A stretch of 59,764 nucleotides of DNA. Source: Planctomycetaceae bacterium (GTDB lineage: Bacteria > Planctomycetota > Planctomycetia > Planctomycetales > Planctomycetaceae). The DNA is taken from assembly GCA_002724415.1 (NCBI GenBank), contig PBOU01000031.1, forward strand, positions 13,620-73,383, read 5' to 3'. How positions within the stretch are numbered: position 1 is the first letter of the stretch; the number at the start of each line of letters is the position of its first letter. Below the pieces are notes generated by a model, which was given only the letters and a program-made list of their open reading frames with translations, searched no databases and was not told the DNA's origin. The position numbers and the translations under genes are program-made. Of the stretch, positions 8,455-16,934 are shown one piece after another.

Positions 8455-9189
8455 TCACTTGTACGACTGGGTGGTCGGGATGATGACCAACTCGGGGATG
8501 TTGGCACGTGCGGGCAACCGCACGACCATCATCACGGCGTCGGCACAGTCTTCGGGCTGGAGGATTCTCGCGCGGTGTTCGGCGGAGACCGGCACCGGGC
8601 GATTGTCCAGGATCGGTGTCTCGACTTCCCCGGGGTAGATGTTCGTGACCCGTATCCCCAGTTCTCGATGTTCTTCAGCGACGGTGATTCCCAGCGCCGA
8701 CATGCCGAACTTGGAGGCGTTGTAGGCGACTCCACCGACTGTGCCGGCTCGGAGTCCTGCCACCGATGAGATGTTGATGATCACGCCATCCCGCCGTTCG
8801 CGCATCCCGGGCAACACCTCGTGAATGCAGTTGTAGGCGCCGGTCAGGTTGACGGCGATCAGCTTGTCCCAATTGGCGGGGTCGAGTTCGGCGACGGACC
8901 GGACCGGCGTGTTGATGCCGGCACTGTTGACCAGGATGTCGATTGGGCCCAGTTCTGCCGTGGCCCATTCGAAAAACTCGTGCACACCGTCGCGGTCGGC
9001 GACGTCGCTGGCGCGGGAAACGATCGGCACCTGGCCGTTGTGGTTCCCGGTGACGTCGTCGAGACGTTCCTGGCGTCGACCGGTGATGGCCACGCGGCAG
9101 CCGGCGTCGGCCAGCGATCGGGCGATGGCAGCACCGATGCCCGAGCCACCGCCTGTGATCACGGCTGTGCGGTTGTTGAGGTCGCTCAT
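8455..9189 (-). CDS. SDR-family oxidoreductase
   Basis: A 244-residue classical short-chain dehydrogenase. TGGGSGIGAAIARSL forms the nucleotide-binding loop, NSAGI lies mid-protein, and the catalytic motif is YNASK (VAYNASKFGMS). The C-terminal part (RVTNIYPGEVETPI) matches the family. ATG 9189 is the best start; another ATG lies two codons upstream. Its stop overlaps the candidate GTG start of the amidohydrolase gene, pointing to translational coupling. The pairing of an SDR with a D-aminoacylase-like hydrolase suggests joint use of an acylated or amino substrate, which is inference. Confidence 0.86.
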   Translation of the reverse strand: MSDLNNRTAVITGGGSGIGAAIARSLADAGCRVAITGRRQERLDDVTGNHNGQVPIVSRASDVADRDGVHEFFEWATAELGPIDILVNSAGINTPVRSVAELDPANWDKLIAVNLTGAYNCIHEVLPGMRERRDGVIINISSVAGLRAGTVGGVAYNASKFGMSALGITVAEEHRELGIRVTNIYPGEVETPILDNRPVPVSAEHRARILQPEDCADAVMMVVRLPARANIPELVIIPTTQSYK

Positions 9190-9271
9190 GTGCATCCCGT
9201 TGTTCAGGAAAACCGATTCGAAGAAGAGACCGTTTCTAACTGGCGCGTCGGGGACCGGCAAGCCAGCCGGG

Positions 9272-10459
9272 TCACTCGGTCTTCGGCCACAGCGACCGAG
9301 AGACTGATTCACCGAGTCGACGATGGCCGTCGGAGTTGAAATGCCCGTCGAGTTCGAAGTAGTCACCGGGGAGATTCGAACTGGCGGCCTTGCGGAATTC
9401 CGGGACAGGATTGATCACGGTGACACCGGCCTCCTCGCAGATCTCGATCACCACGTCCTGGCAGACCGTGGAGGTGATCAGTGACCCGGGGACCTCGTAC
9501 CCCACCGCTCTCATTCCTGCGGCCGCGGCCTCCGAGACGAATGGCCCATCGGGAACGATGACAACCTTGAGCACGGCTCCTGCACCGCGACAGGCCGCGG
9601 TCCATTGCCGCACACAACGCCTCAACCGCGTCTCGGCACCAGCCTGCCAGGCAGGGCCATCTTCGATTGGATCGAGAAATCGTCGCGGGGTGGTCATGGC
9701 CGTGTGGACCAGGGATGGATTGAGCAATCCCGATTCGAAAGCCGAGCGGACTCGCGGCGAGAGGGCCTGGTAGCGGTGTTGCTGGTCGGGTGTCAGCGTC
9801 GAACGCAGGTAGGCCTGGGATTTTCGAAACACGTTGCGGTAGGACTCCATGGAGGGTGGATCTGTTGCGAGCCAGCCACTGAGCGTGGGAAACGTCGCCT
9901 GGCGGGCTCGCGTCGTCCACGGCACCTCCTGGGGTTCCTGTTCCATCAGTTGGATCAGGTCGTCACCCTGCAGGGTGCCGACCAGCACGATGTCGGGTTG
10001 GAAGTGATCAAGGGCCTGGGTGATGAGCCTCGAATAGTCGTTGGGAGAGGCGCCGGGAAAACCGAAGTTGATCACCTCGAGACTCTCTTCGGTCAACTGG
10101 CCGCGACGCTCGAGAACCTTGGGCCAGGAGTCCTCGATTGGCACACCCCAACCGAAGGTGAATGAATCGCCGATGGTCACCAGGCGGGTGCTGGGTTCGG
10201 TTCGAGTGAGCGGAAAATCGCGGTCACGCAGTCCCTGGTCCGAGATGACCACCTCGACATGGAATTCGGCACTCTCGTGTTGGACACGGCTTCCCGATGG
10301 GAAGAGCAGGTGCCTGGGGGGCGTGGTGGCGAGCGATCCGACCAGGTGATCGAGCCCCGAGAGCCCCAGCGGGATTCCCACCAGGCAGATGGCCACGAAC
10401 AGCGTGCGTCGCTTCGAACGCGGCGGTGAGGCGGAAGCGTCTGGGACAGGTGCGGTCAT
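9272..10459 (-). CDS. SGNH/GDSL-like hydrolase with N-terminal membrane anchor
   Basis: A 395-residue protein. A single hydrophobic segment lies at residues 19-38, so the body is probably extracytoplasmic. The SGNH block I reads TIGDSFTFGWG with Ser99, and the C-terminal block has LDGHFNSDGH with Asp371 and His373 as the acid-base pair. Families of this shape include carbohydrate esterases and O-acyltransferase-like proteins of polysaccharide pathways. Its ATG overlaps the stop of the preceding SGNH gene (ATGA), so the two are translationally coupled. Location after manC and ruvX suggests modification of a mannose-containing surface polymer; this is inferred. Confidence 0.8.
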   Translation of the reverse strand: MTAPVPDASASPPRSKRRTLFVAICLVGIPLGLSGLDHLVGSLATTPPRHLLFPSGSRVQHESAEFHVEVVISDQGLRDRDFPLTRTEPSTRLVTIGDSFTFGWGVPIEDSWPKVLERRGQLTEESLEVINFGFPGASPNDYSRLITQALDHFQPDIVLVGTLQGDDLIQLMEQEPQEVPWTTRARQATFPTLSGWLATDPPSMESYRNVFRKSQAYLRSTLTPDQQHRYQALSPRVRSAFESGLLNPSLVHTAMTTPRRFLDPIEDGPAWQAGAETRLRRCVRQWTAACRGAGAVLKVVIVPDGPFVSEAAAAGMRAVGYEVPGSLITSTVCQDVVIEICEEAGVTVINPVPEFRKAASSNLPGDYFELDGHFNSDGHRRLGESVSRSLWPKTE

Positions 10460-11943
10460 GGCGAGCCGGAGCCGGTGATTGCGGAACGCAGCAGCGGTGC
10501 CAGTGATTCGGCGATCAACTGGTGTCCCAGTGGTGTCGGGTGGCAGTCATCGTGGATCAGGTCGACATTGTAGTACCGCTCGCGGAGGGCGCCATATTGT
10601 TGGAACACCGCCTGGACATCGATCAATGGCGTGTCGCTCTTCCTGGCAACCTCGGTGATGATCCGGTTGATGCTCAGTCGCGAGCCCAGGTTCCCCATCA
10701 TTTTTTCGCGACTTTCCCCGTAAGCCAACTCGGCTTGTTCGTGCTGTTGAAGTCCCTCCAGGCACTGGGCCCGCAGGTAGTGCAGTACCGCTGGATGGGG
10801 ATCGAGTTCGAGGGCGTCGTCGACGGTGGCCAGCCCCGTGTCGAATCGTTTCTGTTTGACCGCCCGGGCCGCCTCGGCGATTGCTGCGGTGACCTGCTGG
10901 CGATGTTCGGGGATGAACGAATGCGGTTGCCGGTGTTTCCAGGCGGGGGAAAGTCGGGGGTTGAAGGGGACGGTCAACAGGATCACCGACACGTTGGCCT
11001 CCCGAGCCGAGTGGATCATCTTCTGGAGATTGGATCGGAAGGTGTCGAGGTATTTCTTCCGGACGGTCAGCCACTGGGATGCAGCGTACCGTTCCGGTGG
11101 CAGTGGCATGGCCACGGCATAGTCGACACCGATCAACTCGTGGTGCGACTCAAAGTTGTCCCGCGTTCGTGATCGACGGGCCGCGTCCTGGCGGGCGCGT
11201 CGACTGGCGACCGTCCATTGGACTGTCGCGTACTCCACCGCGGACAGGGCCCGGCTGTGAGCCAGTGTCCGCAGTATGTTGATGCTGGTCTCACCGGGCT
11301 GTTGCGTTTGGGGCGTTTGGCTGGGCGGTGGCTTTGGCAACGGTTGCCAGTGGAACCACTCGTTGTTGCCGAGAAACAGCACGATCGTCGTCGGCTTGTA
11401 GAATCGCACCGCCTGGTCGACCACGGGAGCCAGTTCGCCGCTGGTCAATCCGACCTGTGCGGCATTGAGAATGCGGATCGGCTGGTCAGCGAGCATGGGC
11501 TCGACCAGGCTCGGAAAAGTGTCAGCGTAACGGTATGGGAATCCAAAGGCGGCTGAACCTCCGATGACGAAGACACGATGTTCCCCGTTGCGAACCACCT
11601 CTTCGGGCAAGGCCTTTCGCATTTTCAACCAGGGGCCGGCACTGCCAATGTCCACCCCACCGATCTTGTAGGGTTCGGCTGGCTCCGGTCCATCGGTGGC
11701 GTCCCGCAGGGTCAATTCGCGGTCGTTGGAAATGTCCGAGAGCGCCGGGATGGGTTGAGTGTTCAGCCGCATCATGGCCAATGCGGCCAACAGGCGTTGG
11801 TGGTAGCCGTAGATGTAATCGCCCAGCCACCCGGCCGCCTCGAGTGCGACCAGCATCACACAGACGAACAGGATGCGACGCCCAGCAGACCGGCGAGGCG
11901 AAGCCGCGGTCCTCGGTTGCGAACTGCCGGGAGTGTCAGGCAT
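10456..11943 (-). CDS. SGNH/GDSL-like hydrolase with internal TPR-like insertion
   Basis: A 495-residue membrane-anchored protein (hydrophobic segment about 23-40). Block I is VIGGSAAFG with Ser130, block III is GNNE at 192-195, and the catalytic Asp/His block is DDCHPTPLGH at 465-474. Between blocks III and the end, residues about 351-412 read like a tetratricopeptide hairpin (AVKQKRFDTGLATVDDALEL, then LRAQCLEGLQQHEQAELAY). The paired SGNH gene downstream lacks this insert. The start overlaps the ruvX stop by 8 bases. Hydrolysis or transfer of acyl groups on an envelope polymer is the likely role, without direct proof. Confidence 0.78.
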   Translation of the reverse strand: MPDTPGSSQPRTAASPRRSAGRRILFVCVMLVALEAAGWLGDYIYGYHQRLLAALAMMRLNTQPIPALSDISNDRELTLRDATDGPEPAEPYKIGGVDIGSAGPWLKMRKALPEEVVRNGEHRVFVIGGSAAFGFPYRYADTFPSLVEPMLADQPIRILNAAQVGLTSGELAPVVDQAVRFYKPTTIVLFLGNNEWFHWQPLPKPPPSQTPQTQQPGETSINILRTLAHSRALSAVEYATVQWTVASRRARQDAARRSRTRDNFESHHELIGVDYAVAMPLPPERYAASQWLTVRKKYLDTFRSNLQKMIHSAREANVSVILLTVPFNPRLSPAWKHRQPHSFIPEHRQQVTAAIAEAARAVKQKRFDTGLATVDDALELDPHPAVLHYLRAQCLEGLQQHEQAELAYGESREKMMGNLGSRLSINRIITEVARKSDTPLIDVQAVFQQYGALRERYYNVDLIHDDCHPTPLGHQLIAESLAPLLRSAITGSGSP

Positions 11944-12391
11944 GGTCCAGGTACCCCTGCAGGATCATCTGGGCCGCAATCATGTCACGGCGAGCCTTTC
12001 GTTTTTTTCGCGTCATGTCGACGCTCAGCAGCACTTCCTCGGCTTGCCGCGAGGTGTAACGTTCGTCCCAGAGCGTCACCGGCTTGCCGGTTGCCAGGCG
12101 GATCCACGCCGCAAATGTCTCAGCTTCCCGAGACAATTCGCTGGTGGTTCCGTCAGCATGGAGCGGCAACCCGACAACCAGGGCCACCACGCGCTGGTCG
12201 GCGATCAGTTGTTCGAGGTGGCGGGCGTCTTCGTCTTTCTCTCCGGTCGGTTCCCAGGTTTCCAGCGGCACGGCCAGTGTCTGTTCGGGGGTCGAAACCG
12301 CGACACCAACCCGCACGCGGCCGTAGTCCAGGCCCAGGAGAGCGCCCTCGCCGGGTATCTCGTCGCGGATCGGTTCAGAGGCGGTCGTCAC
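11936..12391 (-). CDS. ruvX: Putative Holliday junction resolvase RuvX/YqgF
   Basis: A 151-residue cytosolic protein with the RNase-H-like YqgF fold. The first strand carries LLGLDYGRVRVGVAVS with the catalytic Asp, the middle has VVGLPLHADG, and the conserved block WDERYTSRQAEE follows. The last helix (RRDMIAAQMILQGYLD) supplies another acidic residue. RuvX is implicated in Holliday junction cleavage and in pre-16S rRNA processing. It overlaps the end of manC by 17 bases and the next gene by 8, so it sits inside a tightly packed operon with unrelated polysaccharide functions. Confidence 0.92.
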   Translation of the reverse strand: MTTASEPIRDEIPGEGALLGLDYGRVRVGVAVSTPEQTLAVPLETWEPTGEKDEDARHLEQLIADQRVVALVVGLPLHADGTTSELSREAETFAAWIRLATGKPVTLWDERYTSRQAEEVLLSVDMTRKKRKARRDMIAAQMILQGYLDHA

Positions 12392-13448
12392 GTCCCTGCT
12401 CCTGGATCCTCTCGACCAATCGTCTCAGGCCCTCCTCGTCGTCACGGTGGGCCACCAGGGTGGCGTCGTCGGTGTGAACGATGACCAGGTTCTCGACCCC
12501 GACCGCACCGACCAGGTGATCACCGTTGCTGCGGACGACACAGTTGTTGGAGTCGACGACCGTGACCGGGCCTTGCAGCGTGTTGCCGTCGGAGTCGGTC
12601 CCCAGGATCTCGGCCAGTGCGTGCCAACTGCCAACGTCGTGCCAGGCGAAGGACGCCTCCACCAGGCAGGTGTCAGGAGATCGCTCCAGAACTGCGTGGT
12701 CGATCGAGCGGGCCGGGATTGAGTCGAAGGTGTCTTGCAGTGAGGTGTCGTAGTCGGGGGTACCGACGGTGCGGCCGATCGTCTCCAGCACGCTGGCGAT
12801 GTCCGGTTCGTGCTGGGCCAGGGCGTCCAGGATCTGGTCAGCCCGCCAGGTGAAGATGCCGCAGTTCCAGTACCTGTCACCGGCAGCGATGTACGATCCA
12901 GCAGTTGATCGATCGGGTTTCTCGTGGAACGCCGTGACCTGGTATCCGTGGCCGGCTCCAGGCAGAGATTCGCCACGCTGGATGTAGCCGTAGCCGGTGG
13001 CCGGTCGTGTGGGTGTGACTCCGAAGAGCACGAGACGGCGGGAGTCGTTGTCGACCAGTTCAACGGCGGTCCGTACGCCTTGCCGGAAAGCGTCGGGAGG
13101 GTTGATCAGGTGATCGGCTGGAAGGACGAGCATCACCGCGTCGGGGTCGGTGGCCAGCAGGTGCCACGCGGCCAGCCCCACGCAGGGGGCCGTGTTGCGA
13201 CCACAAGGCTCGGTGAGAATTTGTTGGACAGGAATCGTCGGCAATTGGTTCCGCGTTTCCTCGGCCTGTCCGGCGTTGGTGATCACCCACGTTCGTTCTG
13301 GGGGGACCAGTTCCTGGAGCCGGGCGACGGTCTGTTGCAGCAGGCTGGTCTCACCGGCCAGGGGCTGGAGTTGCTTGGGACGGTTGCGACGGCTTTGCGG
13401 CCAAAACCGTGTGCCGCTGCCTCCGGACATGATCACCGCGTGCAGCAT
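12375..13448 (-). CDS. manC: Mannose-1-phosphate guanylyltransferase
   Basis: A 357-residue cytosolic enzyme that makes GDP-mannose from GTP and mannose-1-phosphate. The N-terminal nucleotidyltransferase signature is MSGGSGTRFWPQSR...PKQ (residues 7-26). EPCGRNTAPC, LPADH, FHEKPD, NCGIFTW and DVGSWHAL follow in the order of the family. The length is that of the monofunctional enzyme, with no C-terminal phosphomannose isomerase domain. It is the first gene of the minus-strand unit manC-ruvX-SGNH-SGNH, and its product is a donor for glycans or lipid glycosylation. Confidence 0.93.
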   Translation of the reverse strand: MLHAVIMSGGSGTRFWPQSRRNRPKQLQPLAGETSLLQQTVARLQELVPPERTWVITNAGQAEETRNQLPTIPVQQILTEPCGRNTAPCVGLAAWHLLATDPDAVMLVLPADHLINPPDAFRQGVRTAVELVDNDSRRLVLFGVTPTRPATGYGYIQRGESLPGAGHGYQVTAFHEKPDRSTAGSYIAAGDRYWNCGIFTWRADQILDALAQHEPDIASVLETIGRTVGTPDYDTSLQDTFDSIPARSIDHAVLERSPDTCLVEASFAWHDVGSWHALAEILGTDSDGNTLQGPVTVVDSNNCVVRSNGDHLVGAVGVENLVIVHTDDATLVAHRDDEEGLRRLVERIQEQGRDDRL

Positions 13449-13641
13449 CTTTCACCTGGAAGCCAATTGGATCGTCCGGGAACAAAATCGAGCATAAACG
13501 GTGGGGCGAGTTGGGTCGAGGTGATTGGTGTCGAGTGGTCCAGCTTGATCTTGCCCGTGATCTGGATGGCGTCATACAACCCTCTCGCATTCAGTTCATG
13601 GAGCCGGATTTGGGGGGATTCGAGCCAGGGAGTCAGAAGTG

Positions 13642-15405
13642 ATGACGCGGCACAATCGTACCGTCGTGAGCCTCGTGCTGTTTTTGGGTGGTGTCTGTTG
13701 CTGGAATCCGGCGAGTGCGGTGGAAACGATTCCGGATCCCGAGCCGGCGGTGGCGGCGGGGCGAGTTGACGAGTACCTGGTTTCGGCCAGGGCGTATCTT
13801 GCCACGCATGCCAACGGTGACCGGGCGGCCCGGGTTGCCCTGGACGCCCTGATGGTGGCCTCGACACATCGAAAGGCCGCGGCGGTGACGGAATTCAAGG
13901 CGACCCTGGTCATGGATCACGGCAAGACACTCGCCGGCCGTTTCGCCCTGTCGCAGTTTGTTGACGGCAAGGGGTGCCGAGAATTCCTCGACGGGATCAT
14001 CTCGAAAAATGTCGGAAGCTTGCGGCTTCCGATGGCCCGGAAGTACATATCAGGCGTGCGCCGCGCGGCAGAATTCTGGGGGCCGGAGGTGTTGTCCGAT
14101 GACGGTTTCCTGTTGAAGACCGCCTTGGCGGCCGACCTGGCCGGTGACAAGGCCGTGCGACTGCAGTGCCTCTCGAGGCTCAAACGAGACAAGCCCGGGG
14201 TGGCCCGGGTGGCAAAGCTGGTCTTTGATCCCGAGATCGATGCGATCAAGAAGATCGTGGGATTGCAGGAGTTGTCCGCCGACGTGCCGGTTGCGACAGA
14301 CCTGGTGACTCACTTCCTGGGGCGTCTGCCTGAGGCCAGTCGTGCCCGTCCCGAGATTCTACGGGTGTCGGGCAACAATCTGTTGAGTGACAATCGCTTT
14401 GACGAGGCCCGTGACGTGTTGCGGCAACTGGTCAAGGCGGTTCCCGACGATGGACAGGCGGTGGTGTGGTCGGCGTGGACCGAGGCGATTGTCGGCGATG
14501 GAGTCGAGGTGGGGGCGGCGGTGTCCAGCCTGAGGTCGTTTGCCCGCAAGCACGAGAAATCCGAGTGGGCTGACACGGCCACGAGGCTGGCTGGTGCGGT
14601 TGCCGGTCATCGTCAGCGGCTGTCCACGGTGGTCGACGAATTCGGGGCTGTTCTGGCTGACTGGCGGAAGGCTCCTCCCCAACTGGTCAAGTTGCAATTG
14701 GTGCATTCACTGGCCAACGGATCGAAGCTGGACGGTTTTGTCTCCTTTGATGTGGCTGCAAAACAGTTCGAGGCGACTGCGGTCCGAAACGGTGGAGTGG
14801 CTGTCGCGATCCGTTCGGCCCCGATGGGGAGCCGTTTGTTTTTTGCCGAGGATCCCGTGATTTACCGTCTGAAAGGGAAGGCGATTTTTCCACAGCCCCG
14901 GTTTTCGATCACGCGTGATGTGGACGGATCGTTCAAGGGACTTGTCCAACTCACCACCTCCAACAAACCGACCGCGATGCAGGATTTGACCGGAATGATC
15001 ACGTCCTCGGAATGGCTCTCCTCGAGGAAGAAACTGGCCGAGGTGGTCAATCACCTGGTGATCAAGAAGGGCTGGTACCCGTCCGAGGCGGTTCACCGGG
15101 AGGGTGAACTGAGACTGAGGCTTCTGCGACCGCGGGTTGGACGTCCGGGATTTCACGAGACAACAATCCAGCTCGATCGCCGTCGCCAGCGGATGACGGT
15201 CCGGTTGAACCGATTCGATGTCACGATCGCCTACGGGAACACGAAAGCGACGGAGTGGCTGGCGGGACCGGACTGGCCCGACGTCCCGGAGAAGACGACC
15301 GCGGATGCGTCGATGATATTCCGGTTGGTGGGAGCGGCCAGCAACCTGTTGAGCGACGACGTGTCGCGGACGGCCACACGTCCCAGTCCCGGTGTGACGC
15401 GGTAG
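13642..15405 (+). CDS. Secreted protein of unknown function
   Basis: A 587-residue protein starting at ATG 13642 (a GTG lies one codon before it). Residues 1-24 look like a signal peptide (VVSLVLFLGGVCC, cleavage near ASAVE). Residues about 40-340 are alpha-helical and repeat-like, resembling TPR or HEAT solenoids (for example NRFDEARDVLRQLVKAVPDD). Residues about 340-570 are rich in beta-type sequence with no family that I recognise. There are no heme motifs, metal clusters or obvious catalytic residues. It stands alone between the divergent manC and convergent DUF1501 genes. An envelope scaffold or periplasmic role is only a guess. Confidence 0.72.
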   Translation: MTRHNRTVVSLVLFLGGVCCWNPASAVETIPDPEPAVAAGRVDEYLVSARAYLATHANGDRAARVALDALMVASTHRKAAAVTEFKATLVMDHGKTLAGRFALSQFVDGKGCREFLDGIISKNVGSLRLPMARKYISGVRRAAEFWGPEVLSDDGFLLKTALAADLAGDKAVRLQCLSRLKRDKPGVARVAKLVFDPEIDAIKKIVGLQELSADVPVATDLVTHFLGRLPEASRARPEILRVSGNNLLSDNRFDEARDVLRQLVKAVPDDGQAVVWSAWTEAIVGDGVEVGAAVSSLRSFARKHEKSEWADTATRLAGAVAGHRQRLSTVVDEFGAVLADWRKAPPQLVKLQLVHSLANGSKLDGFVSFDVAAKQFEATAVRNGGVAVAIRSAPMGSRLFFAEDPVIYRLKGKAIFPQPRFSITRDVDGSFKGLVQLTTSNKPTAMQDLTGMITSSEWLSSRKKLAEVVNHLVIKKGWYPSEAVHREGELRLRLLRPRVGRPGFHETTIQLDRRRQRMTVRLNRFDVTIAYGNTKATEWLAGPDWPDVPEKTTADASMIFRLVGAASNLLSDDVSRTATRPSPGVTR

Positions 15406-15415
15406 TTCGTGGATC

Positions 15416-16813
15416 CTAGAACAACGGCAGCGGTCGGCCGACAGTCAGCATGTGTGGCCGGTTCAGGTTGTCGTGGATCAGCGAGTCGGGACGAATTCCC
15501 ATCGCGGTGAAGACCGTGGCGTGCAGATCAGGTGGGCCGGCGGCCAGGGTGCGTGGATGGGCGGCGTGTGCGTCGGAACTGCCGTAGACCTGCCCCCCGC
15601 GGATGCCGCCCCCGGCGAGGACGACCGTGAAGGAGAACGGGTAGTGGTCACGGCCAGCGTTGCCATTGATTTTCGGGGTCCGACCGAAGTCACCGATCAT
15701 CAGGACCAGCGTCTCGTCGAGTTGGCCGCGCTGGTCCAAGTCGGTGATCAGGGCGGAAGCCGACCGATCGAACACCGGCAGCAGGCGATCCTTGAGACGG
15801 TTGAAGTTGTTTCCGTGGGTGTCCCAGTGGTCCCCCTTGCCTCCGTTGAGATCACTGGCCGACATCAAAACCTGCACCACCGGGACGCCGGCGTCGACCA
15901 GTCGGCGCGCCAGCAGGCAGCTCTGGCCACCAAGATGGTCCCCGTACAGTGCTTTCAACTCGGGTGTCTCTGTGTCGAGATCGAAGGCGTTCTGGACCCG
16001 GTCGCTGACCAGCATGTTCATTGCCAGGTCGTGGAAGTGGCCGAAGGAACTGGTGGCCGGGTCACCGTTGCTGACGGCCGGAGACTGGATCTGTCCCAGC
16101 AGGGATCGTCGCCGTCGGAATCGATCACGGTCGATTCCGGAAGCGAGGTCCAGGACGGGGGAGCCCAGGTCCCGTGAACGTCCGCCGTAGGCGGTTCCCT
16201 TGGGGGTCTTGACCACGATTGGATCGTAGGCGCCTCCCATGAATCCTCCGTACTCGCCGGCCTGCAACGTGCCGTTGTCGACCATCGGGTAGGGCAGGCG
16301 GATTGATCGCGGCACGCCGGGCTGGGATTCGCGGAAGTGCGAGATCATCGCGGGCAGGCCCGGCCAATCACTCCGTTTGGGCGGCAGGTTTCCCGGTCGG
16401 TTTGGCTTGTGGCCGGTCATGTTCCAGTACATGCCGCGACCGTGGGCCGCGTCGGTATGAAACATCGAACGGACGATGGCCAACTTGTCGGTCATCCCGG
16501 CCAGTTTCGGGATGTGTTCACCGACCTGGATGCCCGGGACGTTTGTCGAGATCGGTGTGAACGGTCCACGAATCGAGGCGGGCGCCTTGGGCTTCAGGTC
16601 CCAGGTGTCGATGTGGCTTTGTCCACCCCAGCAGTACAGGATGATGCACGACTTGGCGGTGCCGGTCAGTCCACCGTCGGCTCCCAGGCTTTGCTGCTGG
16701 AGCATTGTCGGCAGTGTCAGGCCGAACAAGCCACCTGCCTGCAGTGCGGCACGTCGCGAGAGACCGTTGAATTCACTGCAACCTCGTCGAAACGTCTGGG
16801 TCGTGGAACTCAT
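15416..16813 (-). CDS. DUF1501 Tat-exported protein (orphan)
   Basis: A 465-residue DUF1501 protein. A Tat motif SRRAALQAGG lies near residues 19-28. The family blocks are YCWGGQSHIDTWDLKPKAP, WDTHGNNFNRL and IGDFGRTPKINGNAGRDH. The WDTH and DLKP forms place it with the DUF1501 proteins at 32534 and 57039 rather than those at 2894 and 22527. ATG 16813 was chosen; an in-frame upstream ATG at 16855 adds residues without similarity. No DUF1549 gene is adjacent. It follows leuS on the same strand after a gap of about 120 bases, and an alkaline-phosphatase-like fold is known for the family. Confidence 0.9.
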   Translation of the reverse strand: MSSTTQTFRRGCSEFNGLSRRAALQAGGLFGLTLPTMLQQQSLGADGGLTGTAKSCIILYCWGGQSHIDTWDLKPKAPASIRGPFTPISTNVPGIQVGEHIPKLAGMTDKLAIVRSMFHTDAAHGRGMYWNMTGHKPNRPGNLPPKRSDWPGLPAMISHFRESQPGVPRSIRLPYPMVDNGTLQAGEYGGFMGGAYDPIVVKTPKGTAYGGRSRDLGSPVLDLASGIDRDRFRRRRSLLGQIQSPAVSNGDPATSSFGHFHDLAMNMLVSDRVQNAFDLDTETPELKALYGDHLGGQSCLLARRLVDAGVPVVQVLMSASDLNGGKGDHWDTHGNNFNRLKDRLLPVFDRSASALITDLDQRGQLDETLVLMIGDFGRTPKINGNAGRDHYPFSFTVVLAGGGIRGGQVYGSSDAHAAHPRTLAAGPPDLHATVFTAMGIRPDSLIHDNLNRPHMLTVGRPLPLF

Positions 16814-16934
16814 GATCCATCCTGTTGAACAAGTCCCCGTGGGGCTGAATCTCATGATCGCCTATGTTCGGAGGCGTTTCAACTTCAATGATCGGCACTG
16901 CCGGGCTTTGGACATCAGGTTGTCCGGTGGTGGT

